A stretch of 39,801 nucleotides of DNA from Ruminococcus sp. (GTDB lineage Bacteria; Bacillota; Clostridia; Oscillospirales; Acutalibacteraceae), in the NCBI GenBank assembly GCA_024690465.1, contig JAILPC010000110.1, positions 1-39,801 on the forward strand, read 5' to 3'. The position numbers and the translations under genes are program-made. The notes beneath the pieces were generated by a model. It was not told where the DNA came from, made no database searches, and saw only the letters and a list, made by a program, of their open reading frames with translations. Numbering within the stretch: position 1 is the first letter of the stretch; the number at the start of each line of letters is the position of its first letter. Below, piece by piece: positions 9,868-21,300 of this stretch.

Positions 9868-11810
9868 CTCTCGACACCGTCCTTGTCAGTCTCGGTCTGG
9901 ACGGTTTCAACTCCTACCGTGTCAACGGTCGACTGTCCGATGGGAGTGAGTTCGTTGTACGCGGGGATTTCACCGATTACGTTTTCAACAAGATAATCCA
10001 TACTGATTATCTGTTCCAATCGGAGCTCCTTTTGTCCTTCGCCGATTTTGACGCCGTCCTGTGTATAAAACGGAGTTGAGAACGGTGTAACATCGCCTCT
10101 GAGGAAGCTGTCGCGGAAGAAGTCGGCAAACCTCTGTGACGGCTTGGACAAAGCGTCACAGTACTTCAGGTCAACAACACCCGCGGACATACCCCAATAG
10201 TAATTCAGCGCCTTGTCGCTGTGCTCATACTCTTCTTTGACGGTATTGTCAAACACTCGCCTGATGATTGACTCATAATAGACTCCCCACTTCCACAGAG
10301 GTACGGCGAGAGTTTCGCAGCTGTCTTTTGTGACGTGGGACAGTCCGTAAATCTTGCGGTTGTCCTCCTGGAAACGCGCGGTATCGTGAGTTGAGATATA
10401 GTGAATTCCCTTTTTGAGGAGTTCCTGAGACGCTTCGTCCGCGCCTTTAACTCCCGACCATTCAATATACACCTTAGCTTTCGGATTTGCCATCTGAGCT
10501 CCGATTGCGAAGGCGTTGATTGCCGCAATCTGTCCGTAAATCGGATAGTCGCATACATATCCGACGTTGCCGCTCTCGGTGAGGGAACCTGCGAGAACGC
10601 CGAGGATAAATTTTACCTCATACATACGCGGATAATAGGAGCGCACATATCGGTGCGGTTTGTTGAGAGAACAGTTCATAATAACCACGTTCGGGTTTTC
10701 GATAGCAACCCTGAGCGACGCGTCAAGCAGACGCGGCGAGGTGGTGAAAATCAGCTCGTTGCCGTCTTTTACAGCCTGTTCAAGAACCGAAACAGGGTCC
10801 TTTTTTAAAGAGTTGATATAAACCGAGGTTTTTATCTTATCCTCAAAAACTTTCTCGATGTGCCGTCTTCCTGATTCGTGTTCGTTAATCCAGCCTGATT
10901 TTTCGGGAGTTCCGTCATGGATAAACGCGACTTTTCTGACTCCGCCTACCGCGTACTCGATAACCTTGGAAATCATACCCTGCTTTTTTTCTTCCGCGGG
11001 TTCAGACATAAGCTTAATTGTGTTGGGTTTTTGGATAAGCTCGATTTCTTCCCACATTTTTTTGAGGCTTTCCTTGAATTCATCAACACCTGAGTTCATA
11101 AACGCGTGAAAACCGTATATCTTGATATAGCTTAGCATAGCGTCAGCTACGGTGGTGCTGAATTTTTCTCCGCCGTTCTGCTCGTACGCCTGGGCAAAGA
11201 AATAGTACGCGCCTGTAAAACGGCGGCGCTCATCCTCGCTCCACTCCTCGTCCTTGCCTTTGCCGCTCAGATTCTGCAGTTCATCAAAACAGCCTCTTTT
11301 GGAAAACTCAATAAAGTTGATTTTGCTGAGTTTATTGAACTCAACGAATTCGTAGTAGAGCAAAATACTCTCGTCGTCGGTTTTTTCGGGATAAATTCGG
11401 TAAACAATCGCGGGGATGCTGACGGCGTCAAAGAACTTCAGCACACTTACGCGCTTGTTGCCTTCCTCGACATAGTAACGGTTAAGATATTCATATACTT
11501 TGATGGGGTCATGTATGCCCTCATATAAATGAGACTGACACAGGCTCTCCCATTTTGTCGCGAATTCCGTGCCTTCCTCAAGCACAGGCATAAAGTTCGG
11601 CGCGAAGGCGTTTACGCGTCCGCGTGATTTTGTTCCGATAATCAGATTCAGCGGAACAGAAACCAACCCCATATTTACTGCCGAGGAAGATTGTTCGGTC
11701 GAGATAAAGTCATCCAGAACAGGCAGACACGGTGACAATCCTTTTGCTATATTTTCTCTGCACGCTTTGTCCGCCAGTTTACGGGCTTCTCCGTAATAAA
11801 ATACAGCCAT
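9864..11810 (-). CDS. ParB-like N-terminal domain fused to a BMP-family (basic membrane protein/PnrA-like) periplasmic-binding-type domain, no signal peptide
   Basis: HDPIKVYEYLNRYYVEEGNKRVSVLKFFDAVSIPAIVYRI (ParB/sulfiredoxin-like) plus VRKVAFIHDGTPEKSGWINEHESGRRHIEKVF...NVVIMNCSLN...RMYEVKFILGVLAGSLTESGNVGYVCDYPIYGQIAAINAFAIGAQMANPKAKVYIEWSG (BMP family). Confidence 0.8.
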   Translation of the reverse strand: MAVFYYGEARKLADKACRENIAKGLSPCLPVLDDFISTEQSSSAVNMGLVSVPLNLIIGTKSRGRVNAFAPNFMPVLEEGTEFATKWESLCQSHLYEGIHDPIKVYEYLNRYYVEEGNKRVSVLKFFDAVSIPAIVYRIYPEKTDDESILLYYEFVEFNKLSKINFIEFSKRGCFDELQNLSGKGKDEEWSEDERRRFTGAYYFFAQAYEQNGGEKFSTTVADAMLSYIKIYGFHAFMNSGVDEFKESLKKMWEEIELIQKPNTIKLMSEPAEEKKQGMISKVIEYAVGGVRKVAFIHDGTPEKSGWINEHESGRRHIEKVFEDKIKTSVYINSLKKDPVSVLEQAVKDGNELIFTTSPRLLDASLRVAIENPNVVIMNCSLNKPHRYVRSYYPRMYEVKFILGVLAGSLTESGNVGYVCDYPIYGQIAAINAFAIGAQMANPKAKVYIEWSGVKGADEASQELLKKGIHYISTHDTARFQEDNRKIYGLSHVTKDSCETLAVPLWKWGVYYESIIRRVFDNTVKEEYEHSDKALNYYWGMSAGVVDLKYCDALSKPSQRFADFFRDSFLRGDVTPFSTPFYTQDGVKIGEGQKELRLEQIISMDYLVENVIGEIPAYNELTPIGQSTVDTVGVETVQTETDKDGVER

Positions 11811-11985
11811 AGCTGTTCCTCCTTACTGATTTTTTTAGCTGTTGCCCAAAGTGAGCCGAGTTACACTTTTATCTATTATGATTTTACCATATGTTTCTGT
11901 CAAAAATCAACTTGTTTGCGGGAATTAATTAGGCGTTAATAAATAAAAAACAATATAATTTTTGCGCATTTTTATGTAAAACCCA

Positions 11986-12014
11986 TTGATTTTGAATACA
12001 AATGGTGGTATACT
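11986..12014 (+). promoter_or_regulatory. Sigma-70-like promoter of giant gene 1
   Basis: TTGATT - 17 nt - TATACT; would give a leader of roughly 310 nt before ATG 12329. Confidence 0.5.
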
Positions 12015-12252
12015 TAATCTGAATAGAATGCTCATTTTTTGCGATAAAAAGCAGAACGCAAAATCTATTTACATAAATCCGAAAAAAATTTAATAAATTT
12101 AACACAAGTCGGATTCCGAACATAACGCATAAAACCTGCTTGGAATCAAACCACGACAACTCAGCAATCATCCGCGACACGACATTGATACAGATGTATC
12201 TCTCCGACGTTATCACGGAGTTAAATATAAAAAATAATGGTAAGCGAGGTGT

Positions 12253-12280
12253 TGCCTGCGCTGCTTATGCAGCCGCGGCA
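12253..12280 (+). promoter_or_regulatory. GC-rich imperfect hairpin in the leader of giant gene 1
   Basis: TGCCTGCGCTGC-TTAT-GCAGCCGCGGCA, 9 of 12 positions pair, including a terminal 5-bp GCTGC/GCAGC stem. Confidence 0.4.
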
Positions 12281-12328
12281 TGCTGAACTAACCCGGATTT
12301 GGAGTTTTTAAAGAAAGAGGCGAAAAAC

Positions 12329-15300
12329 ATGAAAACATTTTTCAGAAAAGGAACCAGTATCCTGCTTGTAGTATTAATGCTTACAGGTGTTATCTCGGTT
12401 ATGCCGATTACGGCGGACGCCGCGAGCAAAAACTACTACTACAAGGAAACCGCCAATGGAGAACGCATTTTCACAAGCGACTTTTTGGATGCATGGGAAA
12501 CGGCGACAGGATTTGACGGAGCGGTAGTAGGTACGCTTACTGATGTTAAGATGTCGTCAAAGCTTGTTACTGACGATTACAAAGAGCTTAATCTTGAGCT
12601 TAACGGTCACAAGATTGACCGAGGACTTACTTCTTCCTCCTCAGGCAAAGATGACGGCAACGTAATCACTGTTTCAAAGGGAGCTACGCTGAACGTCTAC
12701 GGCGGAACAGAAGCATCCCCCTCACCGTCCTGTTCCAATGAAGTCACAGTATGGGACAGAATGCCGACTATTAAATCCGACGGCACAGTTGGGGCGGTAC
12801 CTGCTTGCAAAACCGCGTCTTATACGGTAAGCAACCGCGGTGTAATTACAGGCGGTTACGTTAACGGCAGAGGCGGCGGTATTGTCGCGGAGAGTAAAGC
12901 CGAAGTTAACCTTTACAGCACTGATGTTGTCGGCAACCGCGCAGACCAAGCAGGATCTTTCAGCGGCGGCGGCGGTATCGCGATTTGCGGACAAGGAGCG
13001 ACGCTGTATATGAAAAACAGCAGCGTTAATCATAATTACACCGAGTCCTATGGCGGCGGTATTATTGTTGCTCCCGACGCCAAAGATGTTGAGATAGTTC
13101 TTGAAAAAAATTCGAGTGTTAAGAATAACGTTGCCATGTATAGTGGCGGCGGAGTTGCTATTATCGGCTCAAGCTGCAGCTTTGTTTCACAAAGCGACAG
13201 CTACAATTGTGATGTATCGTATAATTATGCCAACAGTTACGGCGGTGGATTCTATCTGAAATCCCCCTCCAATGTATCCGGTACAATTAATATTTCAAAC
13301 AACGCGGCGAGAAAAAGCGGCGGCGGTGTGTTCATCGACTCAAGCTTGTGCGTTGTTACGAATTGCGTGATAAGCAATAACATAGCGGCTACAGAAGACG
13401 GCGGCGGCGTGGCGCTTACCGGTAAATCCGAAACAAGCGGCCTTTCCGACGCTACTGTCAAAGGGAATATTGCGGCAGGCAAGGGCGACGGTGTGTATGT
13501 TGACTGTGAAAGCAACATTCTCCTGAAGGGAATTACCGTTATTGATGGTAACGACACCAAGGGAAGCAGTCAGAATCTTTTCCTTGCTACTTCTTCCTCA
13601 TACCCGCGGAAAAATGCTTACGTTGTCGATATGCTGAAATCAGGCTCTGTTGTCGGCGTAACATATGGCAAGCAGCATGAGAGTTATCTCACTCCCCACG
13701 AGCGCGGCAAGAGCGCTTCCTCCTTCTATTTTAATGGATACGACGATCCGTCTATCAAAAATTCCCAATATCATTTTGTATTTTTGGAAGACTATCAAGG
13801 AATCGAACTTGTAAACGGATCGGCACCAAAGCCTCAGGCTGCCACGGGCGTAACATCAAAACTTGAGAAAACATCAAACAAATATCAGAACCAACCTGTT
13901 TATAAGGGAGTCTATCAGTACTGCCCCGACAGCGGAGAAGGCGATCAGGAGGCAACTTTCTTCTACTCCGACGGCTACTTTTTAGACGATCCGAAAACAT
14001 ATAATACTCATCTTGCGACACTTTCCGCTTGTATGGCGGTATCGGCATTCAACTCTTATTACGGTGATTCAAATGATGAAAACGCCGAATACAGAGACAA
14101 AAGCAACAACATTCGCCAGATGATGAGCGATATGGGCTGTGTGGACGAGGATATCTATGTAAACGATAACTACCTCAAGCGTCCTGACAGGAACACCATC
14201 GGCTGCTGTATCGGAAGAAAAACATTATCAGACGGGAAAAATCTTGTCATTATCGCGGTTCGCGGAGGCGGTTATGAAGCCGAGTGGGCAGGTAACGTAA
14301 CATTAGGCGAAAGTGGAGAGCATAAGGGCTTCTCTACTGCTGCGGGACAGGTGTTCTCGGCGCTTAAGGATTACCTCGCCGAAAGAGGCATTGACGGCAA
14401 AAGCTCGAACACCAAATTCTGGATAGCAGGCTATTCCCGCGCGGGCGCAACCTCCAACCTCACCGCAAAGAGAATCATTGACGCTTATGACAACTCAGGC
14501 GCGCGCACCTTTGCGTATCCCATAGAAGCTCCCAAAGGCGGAGTCGAAAGCGCGAAGAAGTCGGGCTGCAATTATAACTGTATTCATAATGTCGTTAATT
14601 ACCGCGACATAGTTCCGTGGGTTGCTATGGGCGAGCTGGGCTTTATCCGTTACGGTAAGGATCATTTTGTCCCCGGCAACAGCACCTCGAACGAATACAA
14701 CGAGGGTGTTCCCGCGGATAACTACACATTAATCTTAAATAGCAGCGCGTATAAAAGCCAAAAGGAAAAAATGCTTCCTCAGCTGAAGACTCTAAGCAAA
14801 AGCGCTTACGATGATTATAAGGATTCCTTCCGTACCTGTACGATGGAATACGCTCATTATGGCGAAAAAGTAGCAAAAGCAAAAGCCAAGGAGAATAAAG
14901 GTATTTTAAGTCTTGTAGTTGCAGGTATTGCGGGACCGATTGCTGCCATAGGTACATATGTTAGCCTTGCTGTATTCGCTCCCGACGAAGCTAACGCTGA
15001 CGGTGATTTAATAAAGCCCGACAAAGCAAATTTATCTGTTGAGAAATGGATTCCGAAATTCTTTGATAAATTTGTACGCTATGCGGTGGATTATAACGGG
15101 TCCAATGCCGCGGCGGCAAGAAGTACATACAGTACTACCAAAGTTTCCGACACTAAAAAAACATTTGAGGAAGCGCTTGCCGATATATTAGCTGTACTTA
15201 AGGGCGGCGCGAGCAAATCCGGACAATTAAAGGATGGCTTAGGGGGTATCGCGGAAGATATCGGAGTGGATCTGGTTGAGGCCGCTTTAACGATTTACCT

Positions 15301-18300
15301 TTCTTACTTCAACAAAGATATCCCTGTTATAAGCTATTTCGGCAATGATTCATACGAAAACATTTTTAACGATGACCTGTGGCCCTTGGTTAAAGAGAAG
15401 ATGAAGGATAAGGGCATTCCGAGTGATGAGATTGCTAATTACAGAAACGCGTTCAAAGCGGCGCTGAAATATCTGCTTAACTTCTTGGGCGACGATTACA
15501 ACAAGGACGGCGGACAGCTGCTCGGAACCTTGGCAAAAAATATAAAAATTCTTTTCCAGACTCATATTCCCGAGATTGCTACGGCCTGGATAAGAAGTTA
15601 CGACAGCTACTATAATAACGAAACAAGTCCTGTAGCATACAGCGGAAAGACAAAACCCGCAGACCCTGCTGTTGAGGTTATCTCCGCCACTACAGGCAAG
15701 GCAACTACCTATTCAGACGCCACGACGATTACGGTTCATCCGAGTGATATAGTAAGGCTTGTTCCCAACAGTAAATCACTCAGAGACTCGGGAGAGGCTA
15801 TCTACTATCAGTTCTATAGCAAAGACGACAAAACAGAGCAGAAGTGGAACGCCTTCTCAAATGGCAAGAAAATGAGCGATTTTGTCGCTTCTACCGGCAC
15901 GGAAGAAAATGATTTGTATGAAATACGGGCATTTTCAACTCACTATGATATGAAATCTAACGGTGAGACTACGGATAACAACAAACAATCAGCCGATTAT
16001 TTGCAGTCCGAATCAAGGCGTTTCGTATTGAAGTATGAAAAAGCATTCCAGGACGGAGATTATGTATTTGAGTATGACCTTGAAAACAAGTACTACACCA
16101 TAAATAAATATAACGGTACGGGCGGAAAGGTAGTAATTCCGTCAACAGTGCTTGATTCCCCTGTCAGCGCTATTGCGGACAGAGCATTCAAAGGAAAGAC
16201 AAATATTAAAAGTATCACGCTCCCCGACAATATCAAGACAATTGGCGACAACGCGTTTACAAACTGCTCGGGTCTTACCAAGATAACTATTCCCGATTCT
16301 CTTGAACACCTTGGAGCGCGGGCGTTCAGCAACTGTCCGATAACAGAATTGACAGTCGGCGGAAACGCAAACTTTGATTACGCTAATCTTCCTGTCACCA
16401 CAGTAGAAAAGATTAATGTGACAGGTGACACCATCAAAAATAACGCGTTTACGAATTGCGTCAACCTCAAATCCGTAAAGTTATCGGATGACATGAAAAA
16501 TATAGGCGACGGCGCGTTTAAGGGCTGTAACAGTCTCAAGAGCATCAACATTACCGACGATATTGCCAGAATAGGTGATTACGCATTCTCAGGCTGTTCT
16601 GAACTCGACCCCTTCGAGATACCGTATAGACTCGAGTATTTAGGAGCTTACGCGTTTGAGGGATGTGTGAAGTTTACCAATCTTACAATCCCCGGATATA
16701 AACTTATTTACATAGGTAACGACGCGTTTAAGGGTTGCACGGGTCTTGAAAATGTAACCTTTAAACCATTCTATCTTATGGGTCACGCCAGAACGGTCGG
16801 CAGTTTTATTTTCGAAAACTGCGGTAAAATAGAAAACCTGACAATACCCGGTGACGATGACTGCAGTTATGGAAACGTTCCGAATTTCTTCAAAACTGTT
16901 ACGGTTACGGGCGACGAAGTTAAGGACGGAAGATTTTCGTACTGTTACTTTAATAATCTTATCCTTGAAAGCACAATAAAAAGTATAGGCAAAAACGCGT
17001 TTAAAGAGTGTACCAGTCTTACGAGCGTTGGAATCCCTGCCAGTGTCGGTTCTATCGGCGATAACGCCTTTGAGGGCTGTACAGGGCTTGAGGATGTGAC
17101 CGTCTTAAAATACAATGTCACTTTTGGTTCTGACGTATTCAAGAACTGTCTTAGTCTGTTAACGATTCACGCGCTGCCGAACTCAACAGCTCATCAATAT
17201 GCTGTAAACAACGGTTTAAAATATGAGAAGCAATATAACCAAACATTTATTTTCGGCGAGGATTACTGGCGTTATACAATTTATGAGGGCAACGCCGTAA
17301 TTACCAAGTACACAGGCAACTTCAGCTACGCCGACGGTCGGGAACTTGTGGTCACCGTACCGTCAAAGATGCAATCAGATACGTATAATGTTACCCAGAT
17401 TGCCGAAAACGCGTTTGAGGGCAATGATCATGTTGATCGTGTAATAATTCCCGAGGGAGTTAAGTACATTTCGAAAGAAGCCTTCAAGAATTGTAAGAAT
17501 CTGAAATCCGCAACGCTTCCCTCAACTCTTATTCAATTAGACCACGACGCGTTCAATGGGTGCGAAAAACTTGAGGAAGTAATAATCGAATCCAACAGTA
17601 AAAAAGGATTAACGATAAAAGATAAAGCGTTTGCAAACTGTACCTCTTTAAAGAGCATAGTGCTTCCCAGACGTGTAAGTCAGCTGGGAGAAAAGGTGTT
17701 TGAGGGAGATACATCGCTTTCACAGATAATCATGCTCGGCAAGGGCGGATTCTCCAGCGGTACATTCGATTCGCTCGATGAATTCACCGTTACAGGATAC
17801 ACCAACGCAAATCCGTATCTTTACGCGAAAGACTACAGAAAAGACTTTGTCGCTGTTGATGACTTCACCTACAAATGTGAAACTATCGACGGAAAATATG
17901 TTGCGTCGGTTATAGGATGCAGTGACTCCATTTCAAAAGACGCAACCGTTCCGATGTATTGTCTGAACTCTGCTGATTCCAATGATTGGAAAGCATACAA
18001 GGTTATTTCGATAGCGGATGACGCTTTCAAATCAGCCTCAGGAGTTTCAAATGTTTCAATCTCTGGCACGGTTACGAGCATTGGTAAAAACGCGTTCAAA
18101 CAATCCAGTGTTAAGAGCGTAACTATTCCCGAAAACGTAACGAGTATCGGCGCTTCGGCATTCAACAGCTGTACAAACCTCACAAGTGTGACGATACTCA
18201 ACAAAAATATTTCATTTGGCAGCGGTTCGTTTATTGACTGCGGTCCCAACCTGGTTATTTACTCGTATAGCAACTCTAAGGCTCAAACCTATGCGGCAAA

Positions 18301-21300
18301 CAACAACCTTAGATTTGTAGCGATTGACCGCGGAAGCGCAACGGGCGAATGGACATATGCACCCAGCGGCACAAATTCCGCTGTTATCACAGGCTACACA
18401 GGTCAGGGCGGTTTGGTGACGGTTCCCGATACTCTCGACGGCCGTACCGTTGAAACAATCCAAAGCGACGCGCTGAAGTCAATTGCTTCCGTTACGAGTG
18501 TAATGATTCCGGAAAGCGTCAAGACGATAGAAGCGAACGCGTTCAAGGATTGCTCCAATCTTAAAGCGGTTACCATTCTGAACAGCGAAGCTGAAATCGA
18601 CGCTGCCGCGTTCGATAACAGCTCAAATATCACAATATTTGGCTATAAAGGCTCTACTGCCGAGACTTATACCGACTCCAAGAGCATAGGCTTTATGGCT
18701 ATTGATGAAACAAACGGCTTTAACTTTACCGTAGACAGACCGAACCATCTGGGTGAAGCGAGAATCAACGGCTACGACGATTCCATGCCCGCCACACTTA
18801 TAATTCCGCCTGTTTTTGCGAAAAACGGCCATGTATATAAGGTTACCGAGATAAACGACTATGCGTTTGTAAACCTCTCCAAAGAAGAATCACCCCTTAA
18901 AAATGTTGTGATTCCGGACACATTAACAACTATCGGTAGAGGTGCCTTCGAAAACTGCGGACTTACTAGCGTGAATATTCCTAACGGCGTCACAACGATA
19001 GGAGATGACGCGTTCGAAGACTGTGATAAACTGACGAGTGTAACAATCCCCGCTTCCGTAATCAGTCTCGGCGCAACGCCGTTCGGCTATTGCGACAAGC
19101 TCACCGAAATAAAGGTTGATTCAAACAACCAGTGTTATAAGGATGTAAACGGCGTTCTCTTTGATAAAAATGTTACAAAGTTGATTGAGTACCCCGCGGC
19201 AAAATCAGGATCGAGTTACACTATCGCAAACAGCGTGACGACGATCGGAACCTGCGCGTTTACCGAAAACAAAAACCTCACCGACGTAACAATCGGAACA
19301 GGAGTTAAAAAGATTGAGGACGGCGCGTTCGAAATGTGCGAAAATCTCGCAAGCGTGACTGTCAACGGCAATATTACCGAAATCGGTCAAATGGCGTTCT
19401 ATGAATGCGGCGCTCTTACCTCCTTTACAATTCCGAGCACCGTTACAAGCATAGGCACATCTGCTTTTGAAGATTCGGGACTTACAAGTGTTACTATCCC
19501 GGGCAGTGTTACGGATATGGGCAGAAACGTGTTCTCCGGCAGCAGAGACCTTGCAACCGTTACAATCCAGAACGGAGTAACAGCTATAGGCGAGTATGCG
19601 TTTTACAGCTGCACAAGCCTTACCGACGTAACAATTCCCAACAGCGTAACCTCAATCGGCAAAAACGCGTTCAACGTTTGTTTAGAGCTCACAAGTGTTT
19701 CAATCCCCAACAGCGTTTCTGATATAGGGGAATACGCTTTTGGTCGTACAGGACTTACAAGCATTTCGATCCCGAACAGCGTTAATCGTATTTCGGACTA
19801 CGCATTCACCGACTGCGAGGATCTTGCACAAGTCACTATTTCAAACGGCATTTCCGAAATAGGCTCAAACGCTTTCAGAAACTGCTCTGCTCTCACAAGT
19901 GTTAATATCCCCGACAGCGTAACGGCCATAGACGAAGCAGCGTTTAAGAATTCGGGACTCACAAGCGTCACTATCTCCGACAGCATCGAGAGCATAGGTG
20001 ACTACGCGTTCTATAATTGCTCAGACCTTGAAGGAGTTACGTTCTATACAGGTGTAAGCGAGATGGGCATGTTCGCGTTCGGAAACTGCAATAAGCTTAC
20101 AAGCATTACTATCCCAAGCAGTGTTAACAATATTGGCGACTACGCGTTCTATGGATGCGAGGGACTTACAAGTCTCACAATCACCGAAGGAGTCAAGAGT
20201 ATTGGCGAATACGCATTCTATCAATGCTCGGGTCTTACAAGCTTAACAATTCCCGAGAGCGTTACGAACATAGACAGTTTAGCGTTCAGCAGATGCTCAG
20301 CTCTTGGTAAAGTGACTTTCCTTAACAGTGAAACAATATTAGCTGACGATGTCTTTGCAATCCACAAAGGCGGCGGTATCGGCGTTGGACTGACCTTATA
20401 TGCTGAACCCAGCTCCAATATTCAGGAATACGCGGAGGTTAATAACATTAACTTCTCGTCAACCTCAAACGGATTTGAGTATCAGGTAGATGAAGGCAAC
20501 GCCATTATCACCAAGTATAAAGGCAGCGGAGATGTAGTCGTTCCCGATACCATTGACGGATACCCTGTTACCGCGATTGCTCAGGAAGCGTTCAGGAATC
20601 AGAAGTCTGTTACAAGTATTACACTTTCTGAGGGTATTACAGCAATCTACAGCGGAGCATTTACGGGCTGTAAGAAGTTATCATCAATTAATTTACCCGC
20701 AAGCCTTAACACCATAACCAACCAGGGCTTGGATTTATACGGACTCTATTGGGCTGTTGAGTTGGATCCGTTCGACGGCTGCGTCAGCCTCGCGAATATA
20801 ACCGTCGCGTCTGGCAACTCGGATTATAAATCCGTTGACGGCGTCCTTTATAACAAAGAAGGCACTCAGTTAATCAAGTACCCTGAGTTAAAGGCAAATA
20901 CTTCCTTTACTGTTCCGGACACCGTAACTGCAATAGCGGATTACGCGTTCTGGAACGCTTCAAAGCTTAAGTCCGTCAACCTTTCTAATGTTACAGGTTT
21001 GGGTGAACACGCGTTTGAAAACTGCACAGGCATCGTAAATCTTGATTTATCCAAGGTTTCAGGTTTCGGAGCGGCAGTGTTCAGCGGCTGCTCAAGTCTC
21101 GAGAGCGCGATAATTTCCAGTACATCCGAGAATATGTTCGCAGGATGTAAAAACCTTGAGAGCATAGAGATAAAGAGCGGCATTACTTCTATCGCAGACA
21201 GTGCTTTCAGATGCTGCGAAAGCCTTGAAGAGGTAGTAATTCCCGATACTGTCGAAAATATCGGCAACAATGCTTTTGCAAGAACGGGTATCAAATCCAT

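Noticed and set aside
11929-12216. 95-aa minus-strand ORF in the giant 1 leader
   Set aside because: AT-rich, no SD or family resemblance, and overlaps the likely promoter and leader of giant gene 1.
11980-12330. Known riboswitch (e.g. c-di-GMP) in the giant 1 leader
   Set aside because: I could not match the leader to any riboswitch consensus I know; only simple hairpins are visible. An Infernal/Rfam scan would be decisive.
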